Positions 35,797-45,233 of a stretch of DNA of 64,000 nt are shown in pieces. How positions within the stretch are numbered: position 1 is the first letter of the stretch; each line of letters opens with the position of its first letter. Position numbers and translations under genes: made by a program. Source of the stretch: Ochrobactrum sp. Marseille-Q0166 (GTDB lineage: Bacteria > Pseudomonadota > Alphaproteobacteria > Rhizobiales > Rhizobiaceae); contig NZ_JACJUO010000001.1 of assembly GCF_014397025.1 (NCBI RefSeq), positions 978,501 through 1,042,500 of the forward strand, written 5' to 3'. Under the pieces are notes generated by a model. It saw only the letters and a list, made by a program, of their open reading frames with translations, made no database searches and had not been told where the DNA came from.

Positions 35797-38700
35797 ATGG
35801 TTGCAGTTGTCACGAATAAAGCGAGTGGTAGTTCGCGAACTATATCTGGAAATAATATTGTTTTATCTGCTCCAAGCATCGTAAAAATTTACATGGATCC
35901 GAAATCTGTTTCGGAATATCAACGAATAGGTGACGATCTCCTCATTAGACTGCATAATGGCGAAGCAATTCGCATTGTTAACTATTATGCCCACTATAAT
36001 AATGGCCAAGACAGCGATCTCGTCTTTGAAGATGGAAACGGTAAGCTATGGGCCGGCCATCATAGTGATGGGCTTGCCGATTTTAATTTTTCGGAAATTC
36101 AGGGTGTAGATCAGCTTGCAGGCGGCGGCGATCTGGGGCCGATTTTGTTAGGTTTGGCTGGCTTGGGCGCGATAGGCGGAGCGATAGGCGCGTCTTCCCG
36201 GGATCATGACGATGATACTGATGCAGACGCGGATGCCGATGCAGATGCAGATGCTGATGCTGATGCAGACGCGGATGCCGATGCTGATGCAGACGCTGAT
36301 GCGGATGCCGATGCAGATGCAGATGCTGATGCAGACGCTGATGCGGATGCCGATGCAGACGCTGACGCAGATGCGGATGCCGATGCAGATGCTGATGCTG
36401 ATGCAGACGCTGACGCTGATGCGGATGCTGATGCTGATGCAGACGCTGATGCGGATGCCGATGCAGACGCTGACGCAGATGCGGATGCCGATGCAGATGC
36501 TGATGCAGACGCTGATGCGGATGCTGATGCGGATGCCGATGCAGATGCAGACGCTGACGCAGATGCGGATGCTCCAGATGCTCCCGAAGTGACGCTTGGA
36601 ACAGATGGTCGAACGCTGACGATCACGGGCGAGCCGGGTTCGACAGCGACGATCCGTGGCCCGGATGGAGGGGTCCTTGGCAGCGTTGTTATTTCGGACG
36701 AAGGGACTGCGACGTTTACGCTTGATCCAAGCGATGGTCAGAATGTGACTGTCACGCTGACGGATGATGCGGGTAACGAGTCGGAAGAAACATCTATAGT
36801 TGTTCCGGATACGCTTGCACCGGATGCTGCGACGGTTGCTGTTGATGAGGATGGCTTAACGCTGACGATCACGGGCGAGCCGGGTTCGACAGCGACGATC
36901 CGTGGCCCGGATGGAGGGGTCCTTGGCAGCGTTGTTATTTCGGACGAAGGGACTGCGACGTTTACGCTTGATCCAAGCGATGGTCAGAATGTGACTGTCA
37001 CGCTGACGGATGATGCGGGTAACGAGTCGGTAGAAACATCTATAGCTGTTCCGGATACGCTTGCACCGGATGCTGCGACGGTTGCTGTTGATGAGGATGG
37101 CTTAACGCTGACGATCACGGGCGAGCCGGGTTCGACAGCGACGATCCGTGGCCCGGATGGAGGGGTCCTTGGCAGCGTTGTTATTTCGGACGAAGGGACT
37201 GCGACGTTTACGCTTGATCCAAGCGATGGTCAGAATGTGACTGTCACGCTGACGGATGATGCGGGTAACGAGTCGGAAGAAACATCTATAGTTGTTCCGG
37301 ATACGCTTGCACCGGATGCTGCGACGGTTGCTGTTGATGAGGATGGCTTAACGCTGACGATCACGGGCGAGCCGGGTTCGACAGCAACGATCCGTGGCCC
37401 GGATGGAGGGGTCCTTGGCAGCGTTGTTATTTCGGACGAAGGGACTGCGACGTTTACGCTTGATCCAAGCGATGGTCAGAATGTGACTGTCACGCTGACG
37501 GATGATGCGGGTAACGAGTCGGTAGAAACATCTATAGCCGTTCCGGATACGCTTGCACCGGATGCTGCGACGGTTACTGTTGATGAGGATGGCTTAACGC
37601 TGACGATCACGGGCGAGCCGGGTTCGACAGCGACGATCCGTGGCCCGGATGGAGGGGTCCTTGGCAGCGTTGTTATTTCGGACGAAGGGACTGCGACGTT
37701 TACGCTTGATCCAAGCGATGGTCAGAATGTGACTGTCACGCTGACGGATGATGCGGGTAACGAGTCGGAAGAACAGCTTGTTGAATTGCCTGATACGCTC
37801 GCTCCTGCCGCGCCAATCGACTTGAGTGTGAGCTCTGATGGAACGACACTCACTGGTAAGGGCGAGGTTGGCGCAAAGGTAATAGTGCGTGATTCCAATG
37901 AAAATATCATTGGCGAAGGCCTTGTTGGCGACGATGGTGAATTTGAGATTACATTAAATCCCGCACAGACTGAAGGTGGAGAGCTTTCTGTTACTCTTGA
38001 AGACGCCGCAGAAAATGTATCTGGGCCGGGCCTCATAACTGCTCCTATTATTGATGATGGTGATGCAGACGCGGACGCTGACGCAGATGCCGATGCGGAT
38101 GCCGACGCAGATGCTGACGCAGATGCGGATGCTGATGCCGACGCCGACGCCGACGCTGATGCCGACGCTGATGCTGACGCAGATGCTGATGCTGACGCTG
38201 ACGCGGATGCAGATGCTGATGCCGATGCTGATGCTGATGCCGATGCTGACGCTGACGCGGATGCCGACGCTGATGCTGACGCCGATGCTGACGCGGATGC
38301 CGATGCTGATGCTGACGCAGATGCCGACGCCGATGCTGACGCGGATGCTGATGCTGATGCTGACGCTGACGCAGATGCCGACGCCGACGCCGATGCGGAT
38401 GCGGATGCTGACGCAGATGCAGATGCTGACGCAGATGCCGATGCTGATGCTGACGCTGACGCGGATGCCGACGCTGATGCTGACGCCGATGCTGACGCTG
38501 ACGCGGATGCCGATGCGGATGCCGACGCAGATGCTGATGCCGACGCTGATGCTGACGCAGATGCAGATGCTGACGCAGATGCCGATGCTGATGCCGACGC
38601 TGATGCTGACGCAGATGCAGATGCTGACGCAGATGCCGACGCGGATGCTGATGCTGATGCTGACGCAGATGCTGATGCTGATGCTGACGCTGACGCAGAT

Positions 38701-41448
38701 GCCGACGCCGACGCCGATGCGGATGCGGATGCGGATGCGGATGCTGACGCTGATGCTGACGCAGATGCAGATGCTGACGCAGATGCCGACGCGGATGCTG
38801 ATGCTGATGCTGACGCAGATGCTGATGCCGATGCCGACGCCGACGCCGATGCGGATGCGGATGCTGATGCCGACGCCGATGCTGACGCGGATGCTGATGC
38901 TGACGCTGACGCAGATGCCGACGCCGACGCCGATGCGGATGCGGATGCGGATGCGGATGCTGACGCTGATGCCGATGCGGATGCGGATGCTGACGCTGAT
39001 GCCGATGCTGACGCCGATGCCGATGCCGACGCAGATACGGAATCGCCAGATGCTCCAGGCGTCACTGTCGGTCAAGATGGTCGTACACTCACGATAACTG
39101 GTGAGCCAAATACGACTGCGACGATCTATAACTCTATCGGTGGGATCATTGGTACTGTTGCTCTCTCAGATGAGGGTACTGCCAACTTCACTCTTGAACG
39201 CAGCAACGGACAGAATGTCCTGGTCACGCTCGAGGATGCTGCGGGCAATGAGTCCGAGGCAAGCTCAGCCACGGTACCTGATACTCTGGCGCCTCTGGCA
39301 CCAACAGATATTACCGTCACACCTGATGGTGGCACGATTAATGGTAAGGGTGAGCCAGATACCAAAGTTGTTATCCGGGACTCTGATGACAATATTGTCG
39401 GGGAAGGAACTGTTGGACCTGATGGTAATTTCCAAGTTGGTCTTGTTCCTCCACAGCGCGACGGTGGGCAGCTTTCTGTTACACTTGAGGATGCGGCTGA
39501 AAATGTATCAGAGCCGGGTTCTGCAACTGCGCCGATAATTGATCCAGATAGCACAATACCGGTTGATGATAATGTTACCGCGGGCGTGGTCGTACAGCCT
39601 ACAGAGACACCAGTTAGTTATCCGGGTGCTTCCTATCTGGCTCTCATTGGGCTTCTTGGGCTTGATCTGCGTGTGCTCAGTGTTAACTCGGTTGATTTCA
39701 CTGTTGCTCAGGGACACCAGCAGAATTTGCAGCTTAGTTATTCGCAAGCTGTAGGTTTGGATTTGGCCGGTGGCACATCGATCATTATCCAGAAACTGAT
39801 GCCAGATGGTACGTGGTCTTCAGTAGACGGAAGTGGTGATGCGACGTTGCTCTCGCTTACATTGCTTGGCAATCGTGCAGAAGCCAGTGCGCTTTTGGGT
39901 GAGGGAACCTATCGAGCTTTTGCAGCGGTACAAAACACCGTTAGCGTTGGTTTGCTGGGTAACTTGCAGGTATCGGGAACTGACCTCAATTACCAAGAAC
40001 CGGCAGGTGTTCAGGTCTCCGCCATTCAGGGTAACATTCTGACCAATGACGGTGGATCAGTGGATGCTGATCATATTGTGACCAATGTTTCCGTGGGTGG
40101 TACTCCACATGCGGTTGTTGCGGGCGCGCAGGGTACGACGATTGATGGTCTGTACGGTACGCTCATCATCCATCAGGATGGTTCCTATACCTACACGCCG
40201 AATGCAACTCTCGCGAACATCGGCAAGGTGGATCAGTTTACCTACACGAAATACGATCCGCTGACTCAGACAAGTACGACAGCTGAATTGAACATCAGAA
40301 TTAACAGTGATGGTCAAGGTCTTGTCTGGAATGACGACAACTTTGGAGAAGATGCAACTTACGACTTCGCTGCTACAGATGATGTCAACGGTGCAGGTAT
40401 CGCCTGGACAAATGTGGTGAATAATAATTTCCACAATTATACGCAAACCGTCAGTGCGCTCTTAGGAGGAGGGCAAGGAGACAGTACCCCATTCACTATC
40501 GGCAGCAATATGGATGCCTTTGGTACCATTACCGTTTCGGTCAATCTTGCGGCCGCTGCGACGGGTACCGTTGGTCTGCAGCGACTGGTTGGGGGTTCCT
40601 GGCAGAATGTCGGTACGCCTGAATCCTTCCAGATGACCGTCGGTTTGCTGGGTACGATTAAGACCATCGATATTGGCAGCCTCGATCTGCCAGCTGGACA
40701 GTATCGCGTTCACACCACGCTGAGTGGCTTGGCGGGATCGGTCAATACGGTAACAGATGTCAAGGTTATCTACACAGATCTGCACGTCATTCAGAACAAT
40801 CCTGGTGTCGAAGGCAATCTGTTTGAAAATGACGGTAATTTGCCTCTTTCTGCTAAGTTGCAGGTTGAGGGTACGAGTGGCTTTGTAACAATCAGTGCTG
40901 CTGGGACAATTATTGAAGGCGTTTATGGCGATCTGACTATCTACAGCAATGGTGAGTACAAGTATCAGCCGCACTCTAATCTGGCCTATGCGGATCGTGA
41001 GGAGTCTGACACGTTCACTTATAAGATCGTGCTGCCAAACGGTCATGAATCTACAGCAGAGCTGACGATCAATCTTGAAGAAGGCCTGATGATATCTCGG
41101 ATGAGCCTCTCTGAAGATGTTGTCGGTGATGCAACTGGCGCAGAGTATGCTGCAAGCGACGTCATACCACTGGGAGATCATTCTGATCCGAATGATGCAA
41201 ACACTGATGATCAGGACAGTTCCGAGCATAATCTGACGGAAGCTCTGCTTTTGGATGATGGAATCGGCGAAGTGACACTGCCATTTGGCGAAGACGAAAC
41301 CTCTGATGAGGAAAGCTTCGTCTCCGCATCGATAACGAATGGCTCAGCTACTTCCGCAGATCCGATCCTTTCGGATGATCCATTGTCTCATCTTGTCCCC
41401 GATCCACTCTTACAAGAGGATGACCTCAATACCACGCATTCGGTCTGA
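35797..41448 (+). CDS. Giant BapA-like repeat adhesin with Asp-Ala dipeptide stalks
   Basis: A 1,883-residue predicted surface adhesin exported by the downstream type I system. Order: a BapA/Bap-type N-terminal prefix domain (residues 1-110); a Gly-rich hydrophobic stretch (LLGLAGLGAIGGAIGASS, 117-134); an uninterrupted Asp-Ala tract of 59 units (142-259); five near-identical 82-residue Ig-like repeats (260-669); a diverged Ig-like domain (670-755); a second Asp-Ala tract of 162 units (756-1079); two more Ig-like domains (1084-1250); two copies of a large C-terminal module with VCBS-like strands ending YTYTP/YKYQP (about 1270-1510 and 1535-1765); and an acidic tail. There is no Sec signal and I see no GGxGxD RTX repeats. 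Secretion is inferred from the tolC-ABC-HlyD genes behind it. The Asp-Ala tracts are analogous in form to staphylococcal Ser-Asp stalks but use a different dipeptide. The ATG at 35797 has a strong GAGGAGA site. Confidence 0.88.
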   Translation: MVAVVTNKASGSSRTISGNNIVLSAPSIVKIYMDPKSVSEYQRIGDDLLIRLHNGEAIRIVNYYAHYNNGQDSDLVFEDGNGKLWAGHHSDGLADFNFSEIQGVDQLAGGGDLGPILLGLAGLGAIGGAIGASSRDHDDDTDADADADADADADADADADADADADADADADADADADADADADADADADADADADADADADADADADADADADADADADADADADADADADADADADADADADADADADADADADADAPDAPEVTLGTDGRTLTITGEPGSTATIRGPDGGVLGSVVISDEGTATFTLDPSDGQNVTVTLTDDAGNESEETSIVVPDTLAPDAATVAVDEDGLTLTITGEPGSTATIRGPDGGVLGSVVISDEGTATFTLDPSDGQNVTVTLTDDAGNESVETSIAVPDTLAPDAATVAVDEDGLTLTITGEPGSTATIRGPDGGVLGSVVISDEGTATFTLDPSDGQNVTVTLTDDAGNESEETSIVVPDTLAPDAATVAVDEDGLTLTITGEPGSTATIRGPDGGVLGSVVISDEGTATFTLDPSDGQNVTVTLTDDAGNESVETSIAVPDTLAPDAATVTVDEDGLTLTITGEPGSTATIRGPDGGVLGSVVISDEGTATFTLDPSDGQNVTVTLTDDAGNESEEQLVELPDTLAPAAPIDLSVSSDGTTLTGKGEVGAKVIVRDSNENIIGEGLVGDDGEFEITLNPAQTEGGELSVTLEDAAENVSGPGLITAPIIDDGDADADADADADADADADADADADADADADADADADADADADADADADADADADADADADADADADADADADADADADADADADADADADADADADADADADADADADADADADADADADADADADADADADADADADADADADADADADADADADADADADADADADADADADADADADADADADADADADADADADADADADADADADADADADADADADADADADADADADADADADADADADADADADADADADADADADADADADADADADADADADADADADADADADADADADADADADADADADADADADADADADADTESPDAPGVTVGQDGRTLTITGEPNTTATIYNSIGGIIGTVALSDEGTANFTLERSNGQNVLVTLEDAAGNESEASSATVPDTLAPLAPTDITVTPDGGTINGKGEPDTKVVIRDSDDNIVGEGTVGPDGNFQVGLVPPQRDGGQLSVTLEDAAENVSEPGSATAPIIDPDSTIPVDDNVTAGVVVQPTETPVSYPGASYLALIGLLGLDLRVLSVNSVDFTVAQGHQQNLQLSYSQAVGLDLAGGTSIIIQKLMPDGTWSSVDGSGDATLLSLTLLGNRAEASALLGEGTYRAFAAVQNTVSVGLLGNLQVSGTDLNYQEPAGVQVSAIQGNILTNDGGSVDADHIVTNVSVGGTPHAVVAGAQGTTIDGLYGTLIIHQDGSYTYTPNATLANIGKVDQFTYTKYDPLTQTSTTAELNIRINSDGQGLVWNDDNFGEDATYDFAATDDVNGAGIAWTNVVNNNFHNYTQTVSALLGGGQGDSTPFTIGSNMDAFGTITVSVNLAAAATGTVGLQRLVGGSWQNVGTPESFQMTVGLLGTIKTIDIGSLDLPAGQYRVHTTLSGLAGSVNTVTDVKVIYTDLHVIQNNPGVEGNLFENDGNLPLSAKLQVEGTSGFVTISAAGTIIEGVYGDLTIYSNGEYKYQPHSNLAYADREESDTFTYKIVLPNGHESTAELTINLEEGLMISRMSLSEDVVGDATGAEYAASDVIPLGDHSDPNDANTDDQDSSEHNLTEALLLDDGIGEVTLPFGEDETSDEESFVSASITNGSATSADPILSDDPLSHLVPDPLLQEDDLNTTHSV
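36220..36573 (+). repeat. Asp-Ala coding hexamer tract 1 (59 units)
   Basis: 354 bp of pure GAY-GCN hexamers encoding 59 Asp-Ala dipeptides. Asp and Ala codons vary in the third base (GAT/GAC; GCA, GCC, GCG and GCT), so the DNA is less uniform than the protein. Confidence 0.97.
36574..37803 (+). repeat. Five tandem 246-bp Ig-like repeats
   Basis: Five exact-length units begin at 36574, 36820, 37066, 37312 and 37558. Each encodes 82 residues with the core LTITGEPGSTATIRGPDGG. They are nearly identical in DNA. Copies 1 and 3 share the linker variant EETSIVV, and copies 2 and 4 share VETSIAV, which points to duplication of a two-unit block. Copy 5 has its own linker (EEQLVEL). Confidence 0.95.
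38062..39033 (+). repeat. Asp-Ala coding hexamer tract 2 (162 units)
   Basis: 972 bp of pure GAY-GCN hexamers encoding 162 Asp-Ala dipeptides. Longer exact duplications are embedded: 38596-38678 equals 38746-38828 (83 bp, offset 150). The motif GCCGACGCCGACGCCGATGC recurs at 38377, 38701, 38833 and 38917. Other frames and the opposite strand stay open across the tract only because of the repeat. Confidence 0.97.
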
Positions 41449-41463
41449 TGCGTCAGCTTTCAC

Positions 41464-41494
41464 CCTTCGCCACTGACTTAATCGGTGGCGAAGG
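41464..41494 (+). terminator. Stem-loop between the adhesin and secretion genes
   Basis: CCTTCGCCACTGA, a five-base loop, then TCGGTGGCGAAGG: a 13-bp stem with one mismatch and no T run, 15 bases after the adhesin stop. It probably lowers read-through or protects the adhesin mRNA rather than fully terminating. Confidence 0.65.
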
Positions 41495-41541
41495 TTCAAA
41501 GGACAGATTCCGGTTTGTTGGCCTGTCATAATGGATAATAG

Positions 41542-43005
41542 ATGCGAAAAATCCGGATTTTAAGACGTTTCGCTGCAATATCAATTACTTCATGCCTTTT
41601 GGCTGCGTGCCAGATGTCTGCTGACAATCTCGCTTTGGGCGAAAAAACGCTCAAGCAAACGAAGAATTCCGAGGCCCCTCGGCCCCTGTCGATGGCGGGT
41701 TCCACCCCCGTGCCTGCTGTTGACAGGGTCAATGTGACAGCTTCTGTCACTCCCAAGACGTCGGATCACGGTTCCCTGACCATGGAAGCCGCGGTCCGGC
41801 GGGCCGTGAATTGGCATCCCGTTGTGGAAGAAGCGACAGGCAGAATCTATCAAGCCGATGAGAGAATACGTGTAGCGCAGGCTGGATATTACCCCAAGCT
41901 CAATGCTGGAGTGAATTCTGGCTACCAAAGCAATAACCGTGAAGGTTGGCGCCCGCAGTTTAATGTTGGTGCATCGCAATTGCTTTATGACTTTGGAAAA
42001 GTTGCAAGCTCGGTTGATGCCGAGCGGGCAGGGAAAGCAATTTATCACGCACGACTGCTTCTGGCCGTCGATAACCTGTCACGCGATACCGCGAACGCCC
42101 TTATTGAAGTGCAGCGCTATCGCAAACTTTCGGTCGTTGCGCAGCAACAAGTTGAAGGCGTAAAGCGTATTTCAGCGCTTGTTAAAGAGAGGACGGACAA
42201 AGGTGCGAGTACCATGTCCGACAAGGTGCAGGCGGATGCACGTGTCGAATCTGCTTTAGCGACGCAATGGCAATATCAGTCTGAGCTCAATCGCTGGGAA
42301 GTTGCACTAGCCGCTTTGATTGGTGGCAGCAAGCCAAACCCAACGAATGAAGTGCCCACATGGCTTGGCAAGTCATGCGATGTGGCTGTGCCTGACTGGG
42401 AGGAAGTGCCCGCTATGCTTCAGGCGAAAGCCGAAAAGGAAGAAGCAAAGGCACAGCTCGCTGCTAGCAAAGCAGAAGCCTTTCCCACCGTTTCGCTTGA
42501 AGCTTCGACGGGCTACGACCTTAACGCGTCGCGCGATAACACCACCAGCAACGACCGTCAGCCGGAATATTCCTTGGGCGTCAACGTGTCATCCAGCCTC
42601 TATAATGGTGGGCAGACACGCGCGCGAAAGCGTGCAGCCATTTATGGGCTTCAATCTGCGGAAGCGGCAATCAGTACAGCACGCGTCGATATGGAGCGAA
42701 ACCTACTGGAATCGCGAAGCCAAATTGGCACCTTGAGCCGCTTGATGGGGTCGTTAGAGCTTCGCGCAGAAATGATGGTCAAAACGCGTGACCTTTATCG
42801 CGAGCAATATGTTGAGCTGGGTACTCGCACTTTGCTGGACTTGCTCAATGCTGAGCAGGAACTGCATGAAGCACGTTTTCAAAGCGCAAATACAGTTCAC
42901 GATATTCGTCGGCTCAATCTGAATTGCCTCTATAGCTCAGGCAAGATGCGGCAGAGCTTTGGTCTTCATACAGCAATGCTGACGGGAAGGTGGACAGCTC
43001 AATGA
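41542..43005 (+). CDS. TolC-family outer-membrane channel of the type I secretion system (lipoprotein)
   Basis: A 487-residue TolC/LapE/AggA-type outer-membrane efflux protein with a lipoprotein signal (lipobox LLAAC, Cys23). The mature protein shows the family's repeated helical/strand pattern, including MEAAVRRAVNWHPVVEEATG near the N-terminus and the second-half repeat YSLGVNVSSSLYNGGQTRAR. It would form the outer-membrane exit for the adhesin. GGA seven bases before the ATG serves as ribosome-binding site. The stop overlaps the next start (ATGA). Confidence 0.9.
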   Translation: MRKIRILRRFAAISITSCLLAACQMSADNLALGEKTLKQTKNSEAPRPLSMAGSTPVPAVDRVNVTASVTPKTSDHGSLTMEAAVRRAVNWHPVVEEATGRIYQADERIRVAQAGYYPKLNAGVNSGYQSNNREGWRPQFNVGASQLLYDFGKVASSVDAERAGKAIYHARLLLAVDNLSRDTANALIEVQRYRKLSVVAQQQVEGVKRISALVKERTDKGASTMSDKVQADARVESALATQWQYQSELNRWEVALAALIGGSKPNPTNEVPTWLGKSCDVAVPDWEEVPAMLQAKAEKEEAKAQLAASKAEAFPTVSLEASTGYDLNASRDNTTSNDRQPEYSLGVNVSSSLYNGGQTRARKRAAIYGLQSAEAAISTARVDMERNLLESRSQIGTLSRLMGSLELRAEMMVKTRDLYREQYVELGTRTLLDLLNAEQELHEARFQSANTVHDIRRLNLNCLYSSGKMRQSFGLHTAMLTGRWTAQ

Positions 43006-45218
43006 AGCCAAATGACACACATTCAACCCTAGAAACGCCACTTGATGCAGCATTGATAAGTGGTCAGCAAGCGCTTGAAGCGGCTGAGGACTTTAAACGG
43101 GAGGAGTGGCTTGAGGCCCTGCACATTATAGCAAAGCATTATCGGATACCGATTTCGGTACAAGGTACAAAGCTTGCTGCTGCTGCAGATCAGAATACTG
43201 ATAACGCAATGCGCATACGTGCAATGGCGCGACATATGGGATTGGGTATCAGATTAGTTGATTCGCAGAAAATTACCCTTTCGACATGGCATGTGCCGTT
43301 TATTTTGGCGCTTAGTAACGGCCAGCTTGCCGTCGTTCGTACGATATCTAAAAATGGAGATGCCAGCGTATGGCTCAGTGGAGAGAAAGGGCTGGAGCAA
43401 CCTTTTCAACTGCAAGAGCTGTTGGCGGAAACTAAAGAAGTCGTTCTGGCGCGCCCATCCAAAACAGTGCCTGATGCGCGTGTAGATGCCTATATCCAGC
43501 CTTATGAAGAGAACTGGCTACGTCGAATTTTATTTCGCGACCTTGGCTCTTATGGGCATGTTCTCATTGCTTCGCTGGTTGCTAACACACTCGGCCTGGC
43601 AGGGATTTTATTCTCTATGCAGGTTTATGATAGAGTGGTGCCAGCGCAGTCATTTAATACGCTTTACGTATTATTCAGCGGTGTTCTGCTGGCCATACTC
43701 TTCGATTTTCTGATGCGGCGTGCCCGTATGGGCATCATCGATGTGCTGGGTAAGCAAACAGATCTACAGATGTCTGATGTCGTTTTTGGACACGCGCTGC
43801 GAGTTAGAAATCAGGCGCGCCCAACCTCGACGGGTTCGTTTATCGCACAGTTGCGCGATATTGATCAGGTTCGGGAGTTGCTGACTTCAACAACGGTAGC
43901 AGCGCTGGCCGACTTGCCGTTCTTCCTGTTGTTTTTGCTCATTTATTGGCTACTCGTCGGGCCCTTGGTTTTTATACCGCTTGGTGCGCTCGTCCTGCTC
44001 ATCTTGCCTGGACTCTTCTTACAAAGACGCCTACGCAAATATGCCAATGAAGCGATGCGTGAGGCATCCTTGCGCAATGCAATGCTTGTAGAAACGGTGC
44101 AAGGCATCGAAGACATCAAGTCGCTACAAGCTGAAGATCACTTTCAGCAGCAGTGGAACCATTTTAATGCGGTCACAGGTGAAGCGCAGATCAGGCTGCG
44201 CTCGCTTACAAACAGCCTGAGTGTATGGACACAGAATGTACAGGGGGGTGTTTATGCGCTTACAGTTTTTGTCGGTGCGCCGCTAATCATTGAAGGTGAC
44301 ATGACGACGGGTGCGCTTGTGGGCGCTTCGATCCTCGGCTCTCGTATGCTGGCACCCATGGGACAATTGTCGCAAATCATGGGTCGCTTACAACATGCGC
44401 GCATTGCGAAGAAGGGCCTGGACCAGCTTATGAAAATGCCGGTCGATCACCCGGAAAGTGAGACCCGCATTCATTGCCCAAAAATTGACGGATCCTATAA
44501 GCTGAAGGCCGCAGTCTATCGGTATGGTGACGAAAAGTTAGCCCCCGTACTTCTGGTCAAAGATATGAAGATTTCGTCCGGTGAACGCATCGCCGTTTTG
44601 GGGCGCAATGGTGCTGGCAAGTCAACTCTATTGCTTGCACTGTCAGGGTTGATGGAGCCTTCTGAAGGGGAGGTTTTGCTTGATGATTTGGCTTTGTCGC
44701 AGATCGATCCTGCTGATGTGAGGCGAGATATCGGCTTATTGACGCAAAATTCACGCCTGTTTTTTGGCTCGTTGCGCGACAACATCACGATGGGTGCGCC
44801 TGATGCTTCTGACGCTGAAATTCAGCGGGTATTGGCCATGGTGGGCGCGGATGCCTTTGTTCGCGGACTGCAAAAAGGGTTGGAGCATGTGGTGCAGGAA
44901 GGCGGTGGTGGGCTTTCCGGCGGGCAAAAGCAGGCAATTTTGCTGGCGCGTCTTCTTATTCGCGATCCTTCCGTTGTGTTGCTTGATGAGCCAACCTCAT
45001 CAATGGATGAAGCAACTGAACGCCATTTCATAGCGCAGTTTGCAAAATGGAGCGCTGGTCGCACTGTTGTTATCGCAACGCATCGCATGCGGGTGCTTGA
45101 GCTGGTTCAACGAATGATCGTGATTGAGAACGGTCAGGTGGCACTTGATGACGGCAAGGAACGGGGATTGCAAACCCTGCTCGGCATGAGCAAGGTAGAA
45201 GCACCTAAGCAGGCGTGA
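43002..45218 (+). CDS. Type I secretion ABC transporter with degenerate C39-like domain (LapB type)
   Basis: A 738-residue exporter ATPase. Residues about 1-150 form a C39 peptidase-like domain with no catalytic Cys, so it probably recognises rather than cleaves the substrate, as in LapB/HlyB. A six-helix membrane domain follows (about 175-440), then the nucleotide-binding domain with Walker A GRNGAGKSTLLLAL, signature GGLSGGQKQAILLARL, Walker B SVVLLDEPTSSMDEA and His switch VVIATHRMRVLEL. The ATG at 43002 overlaps the tolC stop; a GTG at 42990 is less likely because its purine-rich site is too close. Confidence 0.92.
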   Translation: MKPNDTHSTLETPLDAALISGQQALEAAEDFKREEWLEALHIIAKHYRIPISVQGTKLAAAADQNTDNAMRIRAMARHMGLGIRLVDSQKITLSTWHVPFILALSNGQLAVVRTISKNGDASVWLSGEKGLEQPFQLQELLAETKEVVLARPSKTVPDARVDAYIQPYEENWLRRILFRDLGSYGHVLIASLVANTLGLAGILFSMQVYDRVVPAQSFNTLYVLFSGVLLAILFDFLMRRARMGIIDVLGKQTDLQMSDVVFGHALRVRNQARPTSTGSFIAQLRDIDQVRELLTSTTVAALADLPFFLLFLLIYWLLVGPLVFIPLGALVLLILPGLFLQRRLRKYANEAMREASLRNAMLVETVQGIEDIKSLQAEDHFQQQWNHFNAVTGEAQIRLRSLTNSLSVWTQNVQGGVYALTVFVGAPLIIEGDMTTGALVGASILGSRMLAPMGQLSQIMGRLQHARIAKKGLDQLMKMPVDHPESETRIHCPKIDGSYKLKAAVYRYGDEKLAPVLLVKDMKISSGERIAVLGRNGAGKSTLLLALSGLMEPSEGEVLLDDLALSQIDPADVRRDIGLLTQNSRLFFGSLRDNITMGAPDASDAEIQRVLAMVGADAFVRGLQKGLEHVVQEGGGGLSGGQKQAILLARLLIRDPSVVLLDEPTSSMDEATERHFIAQFAKWSAGRTVVIATHRMRVLELVQRMIVIENGQVALDDGKERGLQTLLGMSKVEAPKQA

Positions 45219-45233
45219 TGCGGGAGATACAGC

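Noticed and set aside
36220..39033. Possible CRISPR or satellite array
   Set aside because: Units are six bases, coding and uninterrupted, with no spacers of unique sequence.
37722..39065. Long minus-strand open frame with Ala-Ser repeats over the second Asp-Ala tract
   Set aside because: It is open only because a six-base repeat without stop codons is open in other frames; the plus-strand frame runs through unique domains on both sides.
38051..39097. Plus-strand alternate frame coding Met/Leu/Thr-rich repeats across the Asp-Ala tract
   Set aside because: Same cause: an artefact of the hexamer repeat, without ribosome-binding site or conserved flank.
39034..41448. RTX calcium-binding repeats in the adhesin C-terminus
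   Set aside because: Glycine-rich stretches such as LLGGGQGDS occur, but no repeated GGxGxDxxx nonapeptide.
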